From contig CM069605.1 of NCBI GenBank assembly GCA_035771175.1, positions 23,576,288 through 23,640,287 on the forward strand: a DNA stretch of 64,000 nt, in the 5' to 3' direction. Both the position numbers and the translations under genes were made by a program. This document shows, piece by piece, positions 12,550-27,356 of this stretch; the stretch's first letter is position 1, and each line of letters begins with the position of its first letter. The DNA comes from Paratinospora sagittata. Its lineage: Eukaryota > Streptophyta > Magnoliopsida > Ranunculales > Menispermaceae. The notes under the pieces were generated by a model. It did not search any database. It was not told the DNA's origin and worked only from the letters and a program-made list of their open reading frames with translations.

Positions 12550-13685
12550 TATCAACACTGATAGTGCGCTAGTGCGTTCTGGAAAATTTTGCCAATTGCT
12601 GGATAGCCTTATTTTTGAAAAATTTATATTTTGACACTTAAGAACCATTCCATTGACACAAAACATATTGATATAAGATTAATAATTTTTAAATAATTCG
12701 AATCTCATTGAAATTATGATTAAAACCTTTCGAACATCATTTTTTCAAAATGAAATACTATATCGAAGTGATTTTGAAGACTTTGCAATTTTCAGAGTTT
12801 TAGTGCTGAGATTGATCGAGATTTTACCCTACACACCAAAGATCAAACTAATGCATTAGACGTGAGATATGTCATCGTTCTTCGAGCTTGATCTTTTGTA
12901 GACTTCGAAACCTATTGTTTGATGTGTTCTTGATGCAATACAGGTGATGTGTTCGTTTTTGATGTGTTATCTTTCCGAGACCACTTCCTACACTTACAGT
13001 TTAAAACAAAGGATAGCCTCTGCAAATCTAAGCACAAAAGGAATAAAATGAAGAACTTGCTGAACAATGACGTTATCATCAAGACAGATTGCAATTTTGA
13101 TTCAATTCGAGGCTTCTTCTCTTGGAAAACTCTTTGGAAAGCTCAATCTAGCTTGCAAAAATCATGTGTGTTGTATTTTTGAAAATCAGAGAATGAGTGT
13201 TTTATAAAATTAGAAGTTGCAAGTTAAAGAGCAAGAGAGTACAAAACGATTTGAATTCAAAACATTGTTCAATCTAAAGTTGTTTTGGACATGGGAATCA
13301 TCTAGGTGTTAGTAAAAAATATTTCAATAAAGATAACCTTTCAAAACAGTGTAAGGAAATGAAAAATCGAGCAAGCATAAGTGTCCAGATTTTTCTCGTC
13401 AGAAATATCAAATTTTTGTCTCAGACGTGGATAGCGCGCTATTGGGTTGTGTATCATGTTCTCTTTTAGCAGGCTATAGCAGGTCGATATACACAAACCC
13501 GTGAGCTCGAGTTTTTCAAACTTTCCGATAGCGTGTTATCAAGGCCTATAGCGCGCTATTGCCCATCTCACTAAAAATGGAAAGATCACTGCAACAGCTT
13601 TATAAGGAGTTATCAGAGGGGATAGCGCGCTATAGATAATTTTCGAGAAAAACATATGTTTTATTTTAGAACCCTATCAGCGTGC
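12550..13685. repeat. Satellite monomer M12, 1136 bp
   Basis: TTTTGCC deletion, C at the three-allele site, TCTAGCTTG, GGACATGGG, AGGAAATG, perfect third palindrome. Confidence 0.93.
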
Positions 13686-14832
13686 TATCAACACTGATAG
13701 TGCGCTAGTGCCTTCTGGAAAATTTTGGCCAATTGCTGGATAGCCTTATTTTTGAAAAATTTATATTTTGACACTTAAGAACCATTCCATTGACACAAAA
13801 CATATTGATATAAGATTAATAATTTTTAAATAATTCGAATCTCATTGAAATTATGATTAAAACCTTTCGAACATCATTTTTTCAAAATGAAATACTATAT
13901 CGAAGTGATTTTGAAGACTTTGCAATTTTCAGAGTTTTAGTGCTAAGATTGATCGAGATTTTACCCTACACACCAAAGATCAAACTAATGCATTAGACGT
14001 GAGATATGTCATCGTTCTTCGAGCTTGATCTTTTGTAGACTTCGAAACCTATTGTTTGATGTGTTCTTGATGCAATACAGGTGATGTGTTCGTTTTTGAT
14101 GTGTTATCTTTCCGAGACCACTTCGTACACTTACAGTTTAAAACAAAGGATAGCCTCTGCAAATCTAAGCACAAAAGGAATAAAATGAAGAACTTGCTGA
14201 ACAATGACGTTATCATCAAGACAGATTGCAATTTTGATTCAATTCGAGGCTTCTTCTCTTGGAAAACTCTTTGGAAAGCTCAATCTAGCTTGCAAAAATC
14301 ATGTGTGTTGTATTTTTGAAAATCAGAGAATGAGTGTTTTATAAAATTAGAAGTTGCAGGTTAAAGAGCAAGAGAGTACAAAACTATTTGAGTTTAAAAC
14401 ATTTTTCAATCTAAAGTTGTTTTGGGCGTGCGAGACAATGGGAATCATCTAGGTGTTAGTAGAAAATATTTCAATAAAGATAACCTTTCAAAACTGTGTA
14501 AGGAATAGAAAAATCGAGCAAGCATAAGTGTCCAGATTTTTCTCGTCAGAAATATCAAATTTTTGTCTCAGACGTGGATAGCGCGCTATTGGGTTGTGTA
14601 TCATGTTCTCTTTTAGCAGGCTATAGCAGGTCGATATACACAAACCCGTGAGCTCGAGTTTTTCAGACTTTCCGATAGCGTGTTATCAAGGCCTATAGCG
14701 CGCTATTGCCCATCTCACTAAAAATGGAAAGATCACTGCAACAGCTTTATAAGGAGTTATCAGAGGGGATAACGCGCTGTAGATAATTTTCGAGAAAAAC
14801 ATATGTTTTATTATAGAACCCTATCAGCGTGC
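13686..14832. repeat. Satellite monomer M13, 1147 bp, long form
   Basis: G at the three-allele site, TCTAGCTTG, CTATTTGAGTTT, CAGACTTT, degraded third palindrome. Private GTGCTAAGATT. Confidence 0.93.
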
Positions 14833-15969
14833 TATCAACACTGATAGTGCGCTAGTGCGTTCTGGAAAATTTTGGCCAATTGCTGGATAGCCTTATTTTT
14901 GAAAAATTTATATTTTGACACTTAAGAACCATTCCATTGACACAAAACATATTGATATAAGATTAATAATTTTTAAATAATTCGAATCTCATTGAAATTA
15001 TGATTAAAACCTTTCGAACATCATTTTTTCAAAATGAAATACTATATCGAAGTGATTTTGAAGACTTTGCAATTTTCAGAGTTTTAGTGCTGAGATTGAT
15101 CGAGATTTTACCCTACACACCAAAGATCAAACTAATGCATTAGACGTGAGATATGTCATCGTTCTTCGAGCTTGATCTTTTGTAGACTTCGAAACCTATT
15201 GTTTGATGTGTTCTTGATGCAATACAGGTGATGTGTTCGTTTTTGATGTGTTATCTTTCCGAGACCACTTCGTACACTTACAGTTTAAAACAAAGGATAG
15301 CCTCTGCAAATCTAAGCACAAAAGGAATAAAATGAAGAACTTGCTGAACAATGACGTTATCATCAAGACAGATTGCAATTTTGATTCAATTCGAGGCTTC
15401 TTCTCTTGGAAAACTCTTTGGAAAGCTCAATCTAGCTTGCAAAAATCATGTGTGTTGTATTTTTGAAAATCAGAGAATGAGTGTTTTATAAAATTAGAAG
15501 TTGCAGGTTAAAGAGCAAGAGAGTACAAAACGATTTGAATTCAAAACATTGTTCAATCTAAAGTTGTTTTGGACATGGGAATCATCTAGGTGTTAGTAAA
15601 AAATATTTCAATAAAGATAACCTTTCAAAACAGTGTAAGGAAATGAAAAATCGAGCAAGCATAAGTGTCCAGATTTTTCTCGTCAGAAATATCAAATTTT
15701 TGTCTCAGACGTGGATAGCGCGCTATTGGGTTGTGTATCATGTTCTCTTTTAGCAGGCTATAGCAGGTCGATATACACAAACCCGTGAGCTCGAGTTTTT
15801 CAAACTTTCCGATAGCGTGTTATCAAGGCCTATAGCGCGCTATTGCCCATCTCACTAAAAATGGAAAGATCACTGCAACAGCTTTATAAGGAGTTATCAG
15901 AGGGGATAGCGCGCTATAGATAATTTTCGAGAAAAACATATGTTTTATTTTAGAACCCTATCAGCGTGC
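14833..15969. repeat. Satellite monomer M14, 1137 bp, short form
   Basis: Mixed haplotype: TTGCAGGTT, typical of long-form copies, followed by the short-form block GGACATGGG, AGGAAATG, CAAACTTT and the perfect third palindrome. Confidence 0.93.
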
Positions 15970-17116
15970 TATCAACACTGATAGTGCGCTAGTGCGTTCT
16001 GGAAAATTTTGGCCAATTGCTGGATAGCCTTATTTTTGAAAAATTTATATTTTGACACTTAAGAACCATTCCATTGACACAAAACATATTGATATAAGAT
16101 TAATAATTTTTAAATAATTCGAATCTCATTGAAATTATGATTAAAACCTTTCGAACATCATTTTTTCAAAATGAAATACTATATCGAAGTGATTTTGAAG
16201 ACTTTGCAATTTTCAGAGTTTTAGTGCTGAGATTGATCGAGATTTTACCCTACACACCAAAGATCAAACTAATGCATTAGACGTGAGATATGTCATCGTT
16301 CTTCGAGCTTGATCTTTTGTAGACTTCGAAACCTATTGTTTGATGTGTTCTTGATGCAATACAGGTGATGTGTTCGTTTTTGATGTGTTATCTTTCCGAG
16401 ACCACTTCGTACACTTACAGTTTAAAACAAAGGATAGCCTCTGCAAATCTAAGCACAAAAGGAATAAAATGAAGAACTTGCTGAACAATGACGTTATCAT
16501 CAAGACAGATTGCAATTTTGATTCAATTCGAGGCTTCTTCTCTTGGAAAACTCTTTGGAAAGCTCAATCTAGCTTGCAAAAATCATGTGTGTTGTATTTT
16601 TGAAAATCAGAGAATGAGTGTTTTATAAAATTAGAAGTTGCAGGTTAAAGAGCAAGAGAGTACAAAACTATTTGAGTTTAAAACATTTTTCAATCTAAAG
16701 TTGTTTTGGGCGTGCGAGACAATGGGAATCATCTAGGTGTTAGTAGAAAATATTTCAATAAAGATAACCTTTCAAAACTGTGTAAGGAATAGAAAAATCG
16801 AGCAAGCATAAGTGTCCAGATTTTTCTCGTCAGAAATATCAAATTTTTGTCTCAGACGTGGATAGCGCGCTATTGGGTTGTGTATCATGTTCTCTTTTAG
16901 CAGGCTATAGCAGGTCGATATACACAAACCCGTGAGCTCGAGTTTTTCAGACTTTCCGATAGCGTGTTATCAAGGCCTATAGCGCGCTATTGCCCATCTC
17001 ACTAAAAATGGAAAGATCACTGCAACAGCTTTATAAGGAGTTATCAGAGGGGATAACGCGCTGTAGATAATTTTCGAGAAAAACATATGTTTTATTATAG
17101 AACCCTATCAGCGTGC
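15970..17116. repeat. Satellite monomer M15, 1147 bp, long form
   Basis: G at the three-allele site, TCTAGCTTG, CTATTTGAGTTT, CAGACTTT, degraded third palindrome. Very close to M13. Confidence 0.93.
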
Positions 17117-18253
17117 TATCAACACTGATAGTGCGCTAGTGCGTTCTGGAAAATTTTGGCCAATTGCTGGATAGCCTTATTTTTGAAAAATTTATATTTT
17201 GACACTTAAGAACCATTCCATTGACACAAAACATATTGATATAAGATTAATAATTTTTAAATAATTCGAATCTCATTGAAATTATGATTAAAACCTTTCG
17301 AACATCATTTTTTCAAAATGAAATACTATATCGAAGTGATTTTGAAGACTTTGCAATTTTCAGAGTTTTAGTGCTGAGATTGATCGAGATTTTACCCTAC
17401 ACACCAAAGATCAAACTAATGCATTAGACGTGAGATATGTCATCGTTCTTCGAGCTTGATCTTTTGTAGACTTCGAAAGCTATTGTTTGATGTGTTCTTG
17501 ATGCAAAACAGGTGATGTGTTCGTTTTTGATGTGTTATCTTTCCGAGACCACTTCATACACTTACAGTTTAAAACAAAGGATAGCCTCTGGAAATCTAAG
17601 CACAAAAGGAATAAAATGAAGAACTTGCTGAACAATGACGTTATCATCAAGACAGATTGCAATTTTTATTCAATTCGAGGCTTCTTCTCTTGGAAAACTC
17701 TTTGGAAAGCTCAATCTAACTTGCAAAAATCATGTGTGTTGTATTTTTGAAAATCAGAGAATGAGTGTTTTATAAAATTAGAAGTTGCTAGTTAAAGAGC
17801 AAGAGAGTACAAAACGATTTGAATTCAAAACATTGTTCAATCTAAAGTTGTTTTGGGCATGGGAATCATCTAGGTGTTAGTAAAAAATATTTCAATAAAG
17901 ATAACCTTTCAAAACTGTGTAAGGAATAGAAAAATTGAGCAAGCATAAGTGTCCAGATTTTTCTCGTCAGAAATATCAAATTTTTGTCTCAGACGTGGAT
18001 AACGCGCTATTGGGTTGTGTATCATGTTCTCTTTTAGCAGGCTATAGCAGGTCGATATACACAAACCCGTGAGCTCGAGTTTTTCAAACTTTCCGATAGC
18101 GTGTTATCAAGGCCTATAGCGCGCTATTGCCCATCTCACTAAAAATGGAAAGATCACTGCAACAGCTTTATAAGGAGTTATCAGAGGGGATAACGCGCTG
18201 TAGATAATTTTCGAGAAAAACATATGTTTTATTATAGAACCCTATCAGCGTGC
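17117..18253. repeat. Satellite monomer M16, 1137 bp, 'W' lineage, derived
   Basis: Full W-lineage set plus a derived change in the first palindrome (GATAACGCGCTATTG), shared with M21, M23 and M26 but absent from M4, M6 and M11. Private AAATTGAGC. Confidence 0.93.
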
Positions 18254-19389
18254 TATCAACACTGATAGTGCGCTAGTGCGTTCTGGAAAATTTTGCCAAT
18301 TGCTGGATAGCCTTATTTTTGAAAAATTTATATTTTGACACTTAAGAACCATTCCATTGACACAAAACATATTGATATAAGATTAATAATTTTTAAATAA
18401 TTCGAATCTCATTGAAATTATGATTAAAACCTTTCGAACATCATTTTTTCAAAATGAAATACTATATCGAAGTGATTTTGAAGACTTTGCAATTTTCAGA
18501 GTTTTAGTGCTGAGATTGATCGAGATTTTACCCTACACACCAAAGATCAAACTAATGCATTAGACGTGAGATATGTCATCGTTCTTCGAGCTTGATCTTT
18601 TGTAGACTTCGAAACCTATTGTTTGATGTGTTCTTGATGCAATACAGGTGATGTGTTCGTTTTTGATGTGTTATCTTTCCGAGACCACTTCCTACACTTA
18701 CAGTTTAAAACAAAGGATAGCCTCTGCAAATCTAAGCACAAAAGGAATAAAATGAAGAACTTGCTGAACAATGACGTTATCATCAAGACAGATTGCAATT
18801 TTGATTCAATTCGAGGCTTCTTCTCTTGGAAAACTCTTTGGAAAGCTCAATTTAACTTGCAAAAATCATGTGTGTTGTATTTTTGAAAATCAGAGAATGA
18901 GTGTTTTATAAAATTAGAAGTTGCAAGTTAAAGAGCAAGAGAGTACAAAACGATTTGAATTCAAAACATTGTTCAATCTAAAGTTGTTTTGGGCATGGGA
19001 ATCATCTAGGTGTTAGTAAAAAATATTTCAATAAAGATAACCTTTCAAAACAGTGTAAGGAATAGAAAAATCGAGCAAGCATAAATGTCCAGATTTTTCT
19101 CGTCAGAAATATCAAATTTTTGTCTCAGACGTGGATAGCTCGCTATTGGGTTGTGTATCATGTTCTCTTTTAGCAGGCTATAGCAGGTCGATATACACAA
19201 ACCCGTGAGCTCGAGTTTTTCAAACTTTCCGATAGCGTGTTATCAAGGCCTATAGCGCGCTATTGCCCATCTCACTAAAAATGGAAAGATCACTGCAACA
19301 GCTTTATAAGGAGTTATCAGAGGGGATAGCGCGCTATAGATAATTTTCGAGAAAAACATATGTTTTATTTTAGAACCCTATCAGCGTGC
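18254..19389. repeat. Satellite monomer M17, 1136 bp
   Basis: TTTTGCC deletion, C at the three-allele site, CATAAATGTCC (shared with M22, M24 and M27). First palindrome changed to TAGCTCGCTA, third perfect. Private TCAATTTAACTT. Confidence 0.93.
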
Positions 19390-20526
19390 TATCAACACTG
19401 ATAGTGCGCTAGTGCCTTCTGGAAAATTTTGGCCAATTGCTGGATAACCTTATTTTTGAAAAATTTATATTTTGACACTTAAGAACCATTCCATTGACAC
19501 AAAACATATTGATATAAGATTAATAATTTTTAAATAATTCGAATCTCATTGAAATTATGATTAAAACCTTTCGAACATCATTTTTTCAAAATGAAATACT
19601 ATATCGAAGTGATTTTGAAGACTTTGCAATTTTCAGAGTTTTAGTGCTGAGATTGATCGAGATTTTACCCTACACACCAAAGATCAAACTAATGCATTAG
19701 ACGTGAGATATGTCATCGTTCTTCGAGCTTGATCTTTTGTAGACTTCGAAACCTATTGTTTGATGTGTTCTTGATGCAATACAGGTGATGTGTTCGTTTT
19801 TGATGTGTTATCTTTCCGAGACCACTTCCTACACTTACAGTTTAAAACAAAGGATAGCCTCTGCAAATCTAAGCACAAAAGGAATAAAATGAAGAACTTG
19901 CTGAACAATGACGTTATCATCAAGACAGATTGCAATTTTGATTCAATTCGAGGCTTCTTCTCTTGGAAAACTCTTTGGAAAGCTCAATCTAGCTTGCAAA
20001 AATCATGTGTGTTGTATTTTTGAAAATCAGAGAATGAGTGTTTTATAAAATTAGAAGTTGCAGGTTAAAGAGCAAGAGAGTACAAAACGATTTGAATTCA
20101 AAACATTGTTCAATCTAAAGTTGTTTTGGACATGGGAATCATCTAGGTGTTAGTAAAAAATATTTCAATAAAGATAACCTTTCAAAACAGTGTAAGGAAA
20201 TGAAAAATCGAGCAAGCATAAGTGTCCAGATTTTTCTCGTCAGAAATATCAAATTTTTGTCTCAGACGTGGATAGCGCGCTATTGGGTTGTGTATCATGT
20301 TCTCTTTTAGCAGGCTATAGCAGGTCGATATACACAAACCCGTGAGCTCGAGTTTTTCAAACTTTCCGATAGCGTGTTATCAAGGCCTATAGCGCGCTAT
20401 TGCCCATCTCACTAAAAATGGAAAGATCACTGCAACAGCTTTATAAGGAGTTATCAGAGGGGATAGCGCGCTATAGATAATTTTCGAGAAAAACATATGT
20501 TTTATTTTAGAACCCTATCAGCGTGC
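19390..20526. repeat. Satellite monomer M18, 1137 bp
   Basis: GGATAACC, C at the three-allele site, TCTAGCTTG, GGACATGGG, AGGAAATG, perfect third palindrome. Third unit of the M16-M18 trimer. Confidence 0.93.
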
Positions 20527-21663
20527 TATCAACACTGATAGTGCGCTAGTGCCTTCTGGAAAATTTTGGCCAATTGCTGGATAGCCTTATTTTTGAAAAA
20601 TTTATATTTTGACACTTAAGAACCATTCCATTGACACAAAACATATTGATATAAGATTAATAATTTTTAAATAATTCGAATCTCATTGAAATTATGATTA
20701 AAACCTTTCGAACATCATTTTTTCAAAATGAAATACTATATCGAAGTGATTTTGAAGACTTTGCAATTTTCAGAGTTTTAGTGCTGAGATTGATCGAGAT
20801 TTTACCCTACACACCAAAGATCAAACTAATGCATTAGACGTGAGATATGTCATCGTTCTTCGAGCTTGATCTTTTGTAGACTTCGAAACCTATTGTTTGA
20901 TGTGTTCTTGATGCAATACAGGTGATGTGTTCGTTTTTGATGTGTTATCTTTCCGAGACCACTTCGTACACTTACAGTTTAAAACAAAGGATAGCCTCTG
21001 CAAATCTAAGCACAAAAGGAATAAAATGAAGAACTTGCTGAACAATGACGTTATCATCAAGACAGATTGCAATTTTGATTCAATTCGAGGCTTCTTCTCT
21101 TGGAAAACTCTTTGGAAAGCTCAATCTAGCTTGCAAAAATCATGTGTGTTGTATTTTTGAAAATCAGAGAATGAGTGTTTTATAAAATTAGAAGTTGCAG
21201 GTTAAAGAGCAAGAGAGTACAAAACGATTTGAATTCAAAACATTGTTCAATCTAAAGTTGTTTTGGACATGGGAATCATCTAGGTGTTAGTAAAAAATAT
21301 TTCAATAAAGATAACCTTTCAAAACAGTGTAAGGAAATGAAAAATCGAGCAAGCATAAGTGTCCAGATTTTTCTCGTCAGAAATATCAAATTTTTGTCTC
21401 AGACGTGGATAGCGCGCTATTGGGTTGTGTATCATGTTCTCTTTTAGCAGGCTATAGCAGGTCGATATACACAAACCCGTGAGCTCGAGTTTTTCAAACT
21501 TTCCGATAGCGTGTTATCAAGGCCTATAGCGCGCTATTGCCCATCTCACTAAAAATGGAAAGATCACTGCAACAGCTTTATAAGGAGTTATCAGAGGGGA
21601 TAGCGCGCTATAGATAATTTTCGAGAAAAACATATGTTTTATTTTAGAACCCTATCAGCGTGC
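20527..21663. repeat. Satellite monomer M19, 1137 bp
   Basis: G at the three-allele site, TCTAGCTTG, TTGCAGGTT followed by the short form GGACATGGG and AGGAAATG, perfect third palindrome. Nearly the same haplotype as M14. Confidence 0.93.
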
Positions 21664-22810
21664 TATCAACACTGATAGTGCGCTAGTGCCTTCTGGAAAA
21701 TTTTGGCCAATTGCTGGATAGCCTTATTTTTGAAAAATTTATATTTTGACACTTAAGAACCATTCCATTGACACAAAACATATTGATATAAGATTAATAA
21801 TTTTTAAATAATTCGAATCTCATTGAAATTATGATTAAAACCTTTCGAACATCATTTTTTCAAAATGAAATACTATATCGAAGTGATTTTGAAGACTTTG
21901 CAATTTTCAGAGTTTTAGTGCTGAGATTGATCGAGATTTTACCCTACACACCAAAGATCAAACTAATGCATTAGACGTGAGATATGTCATCGTTCTTCGA
22001 GCTTGATCTTTTGTAGACTTCGAAACCTATTGTTTGATGTGTTCTTGATGCAATACAGGTGATGTGTTCGTTTTTGATGTGTTATCTTTCCGAGACCACT
22101 TCGTACACTTACAGTTTAAAACAAAGGATAGCCTCTGCAAATCTAAGCACAAAAGGAATAAAATGAAGAACTTGCTGAACAATGACGTTATCATCAAGAC
22201 AGATTGCAATTTTGATTCAATTCGAGGCTTCTTCTCTTGGAAAACTCTTTGGAAAGCTCAATCTAGCTTGCAAAAATCATGTGTGTTGTATTTTTGAAAA
22301 TCAGAGAATGAGTGTTTTATAAAATTAGAAGTTGCAGGTTAAAGAGCAAGAGAGTACAAAACTATTTGAGTTTAAAACATTTTTCAATCTAAAGTTGTTT
22401 TGGGCGTGCGAGACAATGGGAATCATCTAGGTGTTAGTAGAAAATATTTCAATAAAGATAACCTTTCAAAACTGTGTAAGGAATAGAAAAATCGAGCAAG
22501 CATAAGTGTCCAGATTTTTCTCGTCAGAAATATCAAATTTTTGTCTCAGACGTGGATAGCGCGCTATTGGGTTGTGTATCATGTTCTCTTTTCGCAGGCT
22601 ATAGCAGGTCGATATACACAAACCCGTGAGCTCGAGTTTTTCAGACTTTCCGATAGCGTGTTATCAAGGCCTATAGCGCGCTATTGCCCATCTCACTAAA
22701 AATGGAAAGATCACTGCAACAGCTTTATAAGGAGTTATCAGAGGGGATAACGCGCTGTAGATAATTTTCGAGAAAAACATATGTTTTATTATAGAACCCT
22801 ATCAGCGTGC
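21664..22810. repeat. Satellite monomer M20, 1147 bp, long form
   Basis: G at the three-allele site, TCTAGCTTG, CTATTTGAGTTT, CAGACTTT, degraded third palindrome. Private CTCTTTTCGCAGG. Confidence 0.93.
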
Positions 22811-23947
22811 TATCAACACTGATAGTGCGCTAGTGCGTTCTGGAAAATTTTGGCCAATTGCTGGATAGCCTTATTTTTGAAAAATTTATATTTTGACACT
22901 TAAGAACCATTCCATTGACACAAAACATATTGATATAAGATTAATAATTTTTAAATAATTCGAATCTCATTGAAATTATGATTAAAACCTTTCGAACATC
23001 ATTTTTTCAAAATGAAATACTATATCGAAGTGATTTTGAAGACTTTGCAATTTTCAGAGTTTTAGTGCTGAGATTGATCGAGATTTTACCCTACACACCA
23101 AAGATCAAACTAATGCATTAGACGTGAGATATGTCATCGTTCTTCGAGCTTGATCTTTTGTAGACTTCGAAAGCTATTGTTTGATGTGTTCTTGATGCAA
23201 AACAGGTGATGTGTTCGTTTTTGATGTGTTATCTTTCCGAGACCACTTCATACACTTACAGTTTAAAACAAAGGATAGCCTCTGGAAATCTAAGCACAAA
23301 AGGAATAAAATGAAGAACTTGCTGAACAATGACGTTATCATCAAGACAGATTGCAATTTTTATTCAATTCGAGGCTTCTTCTCTTGGAAAACTCTTTGGA
23401 AAGCTCAATCTAACTTGCAAAAATCATGTGTGTTGTATTTTTGAAAATCAGAGAATGAGTGTTTTATAAAATTAGAAGTTGCTAGTTAAAGAGCAAGAGA
23501 GTACAAAACGATTTGAATTCAAAACATTGTTCAATCTAAAGTTGTTTTGGGCATGGGAATCATCTAGGTGTTAGTAAAAAATATTTCAATAAAGATAACC
23601 TTTCAAAACTGTGTAAGGAATAGAAAAATCGAGCAAGCATAAGTGTCCAGATTTTTCTCGTCAGAAATATCAAATTTTTGTCTCAGACGTGGATAACGCG
23701 CTATTGGGTTGTGTATCATGTTCTCTTTTAGCAGGCTATAGCAGGTCGATATACACAAACCCGTGAGCTCGAGTTTTTCAAACTTTCCGATAGCGTGTTA
23801 TCAAGGCCTATAGCGCGCTATTGCCCATCTCACTAAAAATGGAAAGATCACTGCAACAGCTTTATAAGGAGTTATCAGAGGGGATAACGCGCTGTAGATA
23901 ATTTTCGAGAAAAACATATGTTTTATTATAGAACCCTATCAGCGTGC
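22811..23947. repeat. Satellite monomer M21, 1137 bp, 'W' lineage, derived
   Basis: Full W-lineage set and the derived first palindrome GATAACGCGCTATTG. Starts 5694 bp after M16. Confidence 0.93.
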
Positions 23948-25083
23948 TATCAACACTGATAGTGCGCTAGTGCGTTCTGGAAAATTTTGCCAATTGCTGG
24001 ATAGCCTTATTTTTGAAAAATTTATATTTTGACACTTAAGAACCATTCCATTGACACAAAACATATTGATATAAGATTAATAATTTTTAAATAATTCGAA
24101 TCTCATTGAAATTATGATTAAAACCTTTCGAACATCATTTTTTCAAAATGAAATACTATATCGAAGTGATTTTGAAGACTTTGCAATTTTCAGAGTTTTA
24201 GTGCTGAGATTGATCGAGATTTTACCCTACACACCAAAGATCAAACTAATGCATTAGACGTGAGATATGTCATCGTTCTTCGAGCTTGATCTTTTGTAGA
24301 CTTCGAAACCTATTGTTTGATGTGTTCTTGATGCAATACAGGTGATGTGTTCGTTTTTGATGTGTTATCTTTCCGAGACCACTTCGTACACTTACAGTTT
24401 AAAACAAAGGATAGCCTCTGCAAATCTAAGCACAAAAGGAATAAAATGAAGAACTTGCTGAACAATGACGTTATCATCAAGACAGATTGCAATTTTGATT
24501 CAATTCGAGGCTTCTTCTCTTGGAAAACTCTTTGGAAAGCTCAATCTAACTTGCAAAAATCATGTGTGTTGTATTTTTGAAAATCAGAGAATGAGTGTTT
24601 TATAAAATTAGAAGTTGCAAGTTAAAGAGCAAGAGAGTACAAAACGATTTGAATTCAAAACATTGTTCAATCTAAAGTTGTTTTGGGCATGGGAATCATC
24701 TAGGTGTTAGTAAAAAATATTTCAATAAAGATAACCTTTCAAAACAGTGTAAGGAATAGAAAAATCGAGCAAGCATAAATGTCCAGATTTTTCTCGTCAG
24801 AAATATCAAATTTTTGTCTCAGACGTGGATAGCGCGCTATTGGGTTGTGTATCATGTTCTCTTTTAGCAGGCTATAGCAGGTCGATATACACAAACCCGT
24901 GAGCTCGAGTTTTTCAAACTTTCCGATAGCGTGTTATCAAGGCCTATAGCGCGCTATTGCCCATCTCACTAAAAATGGAAAGATCACTGCAACAGCTTTA
25001 TAAGGACTTATCAGAGGGGATAGCGCGCTATAGATAATTTTCGAGAAAAACATATGTTTTATTATAGAACCCTATCAGCGTGC
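23948..25083. repeat. Satellite monomer M22, 1136 bp
   Basis: TTTTGCC deletion, G at the three-allele site, CATAAATGTCC, perfect third palindrome. Private AAGGACTTATC. Confidence 0.93.
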
Positions 25084-26220
25084 TATCAACACTGATAGTG
25101 CGCTAGTGCGTTCTGGAAAATTTTGGCCAATTGCTGGATAGCCTTATTTTTGAAAAATTTATATTTTGACACTTAAGAACCATTCCATTGACACAAAACA
25201 TATTGATATAAGATTAATAATTTTTAAATAATTCGAATCTCATTGAAATTATGATTAAAACCTTTCGAACATCATTTTTTCAAAATGAAATACTATATCG
25301 AAGTGATTTTGAAGACTTTGCAATTTTCAGAGTTTTAGTGCTGAGATTGATCGAGATTTTACCCTACACACCAAAGATCAAACTAATGCATTAGACGTGA
25401 GATATGTCATCGTTCTTCGAGCTTGATCTTTTGTAGACTTCGAAAGCTATTGTTTGATGTGTTCTTGATGCAAAACAGGTGATGTGTTCGTTTTTGATGT
25501 GTTATCTTTCCGAGACCACTTCATACACTTACAGTTTAAAACAAAGGATAGCCTCTGGAAATCTAAGCACAAAAGGAATAAAATGAAGAACTTGCTGAAC
25601 AATGACGTTATCATCAAGACAGATTGCAATTTTTATTCAATTCGAGGCTTCTTCTCTTGGAAAACTCTTTGGAAAGCTCAATCTAACTTGCAAAAATCAT
25701 GTGTGTTGTATTTTTGAAAATCAGAGAATGAGTGTTTTATAAAATTAGAAGTTGCTAGTTAAAGAGCAAGAGAGTACAAAACGATTTGAATTCAAAACAT
25801 TGTTCAATCTAAAGTTGTTTTGGGCATGGGAATCATCTAGGTGTTAGTAAAAAATATTTCAATAAAGATAACCTTTCAAAACTGTGTAAGGAATAGAAAA
25901 ATCGAGCAAGCATAAGTGTCCAGATTTTTCTCGTCAGAAATATCAAATTTTTGTCTCAGACGTGGATAACGCGCTATTGGGTTGTGTATCATGTTCTCTT
26001 TTAGCAGGCTATAGCAGGTCGATATACACAAACCCGTGAGCTCGAGTTTTTCAAACTTTCCGATAGCGTGTTATCAAGGCCTATAGCGCGCTATTGCCCA
26101 TCTCACTAAAAATGGAAAGATCACTGCAACAGCTTTATAAGGAGTTATCAGAGGGGATAACGCGCTGTAGATAATTTTCGAGAAAAACATATGTTTTATT
26201 ATAGAACCCTATCAGCGTGC
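25084..26220. repeat. Satellite monomer M23, 1137 bp, 'W' lineage, derived
   Basis: Full W-lineage set with the derived first palindrome. First unit of the M23-M25 trimer, which repeats immediately as M26-M28. Confidence 0.93.
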
Positions 26221-27356
26221 TATCAACACTGATAGTGCGCTAGTGCGTTCTGGAAAATTTTGCCAATTGCTGGATAGCCTTATTTTTGAAAAATTTATAT
26301 TTTGACACTTAAGAACCATTCCATTGACACAAAACATATTGATATAAGATTAATAATTTTTAAATAATTCGAATCTCATTGAAATTATGATTAAAACCTT
26401 TCGAACATCATTTTTTCAAAATGAAATACTATATCGAAGTGATTTTGAAGACTTTGCAATTTTCAGAGTTTTAGTGCTGAGATTGATCGAGATTTTACCC
26501 TACACACCAAAGATCAAACTAATGCATTAGACGTGAGATATGTCATCGTTCTTCGAGCTTGATCTTTTGTAGACTTCAAAACCTATAGTTTGATGTGTTC
26601 TTGATGCAATACAGGTGATGTGTTCGTTTTTGATGTGTTATCTTTCCGAGACCACTTCGTACACTTACAGTTTAAAACAAAGGATAGCCTCTGCAAATCT
26701 AAGCACAAAAGGAATAAAATGAAGAACTTGCTGAACAATGACGTTATCATCAAGACAGATTGCAATTTTGATTCAATTCGAGGCTTCTTCTCTTGGAAAA
26801 CTCTTTGGAAAGCTCAATCTAACTTGCAAAAATCATGTGTGTTGTATTTTTGAAAATCAGAGAATGAGTGTTTTATAAAATTAGAAGTTGCAAGTTAAAG
26901 AGCAAGAGAGTACAAAACGATTTGAATTCAAAACATTGTTCAATCTAAAGTTGTTTTGGGCATGGGAATCATCTAGGTGTTAGTAAAAAATATTTCAATA
27001 AAGATAACCTTTCAAAACAGTGTAAGGAATAGAAAAATCGAGCAAGCATAAATGTCCAGATTTTTCTCGTCAGAAATATCAAATTTTTGTCTCAGACGTG
27101 GATAGCGCGCTATTGGGTTGTGTATCATGTTCTCTTTTAGCAGGCTATAGCAGGTCGATATACACAAACCCGTGAGCTCGAGTTTTTCAAACTTTCCGAT
27201 AGCGTGTTATCAAGGCCTATAGCGCGCTATTGCCCATCTCACTAAAAATGGAAAGATCACTGCAACAGCTTTATAAGGAGTTATCAGAGGGGATAGCGCG
27301 CTATAGATAATTTTCGAGAAAAACATATGTTTTATTTTAGAACCCTATCAGCGTGC
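26221..27356. repeat. Satellite monomer M24, 1136 bp
   Basis: TTTTGCC deletion, G at the three-allele site, CATAAATGTCC, perfect third palindrome. Private CTTCAAAACCTATAG. Confidence 0.93.
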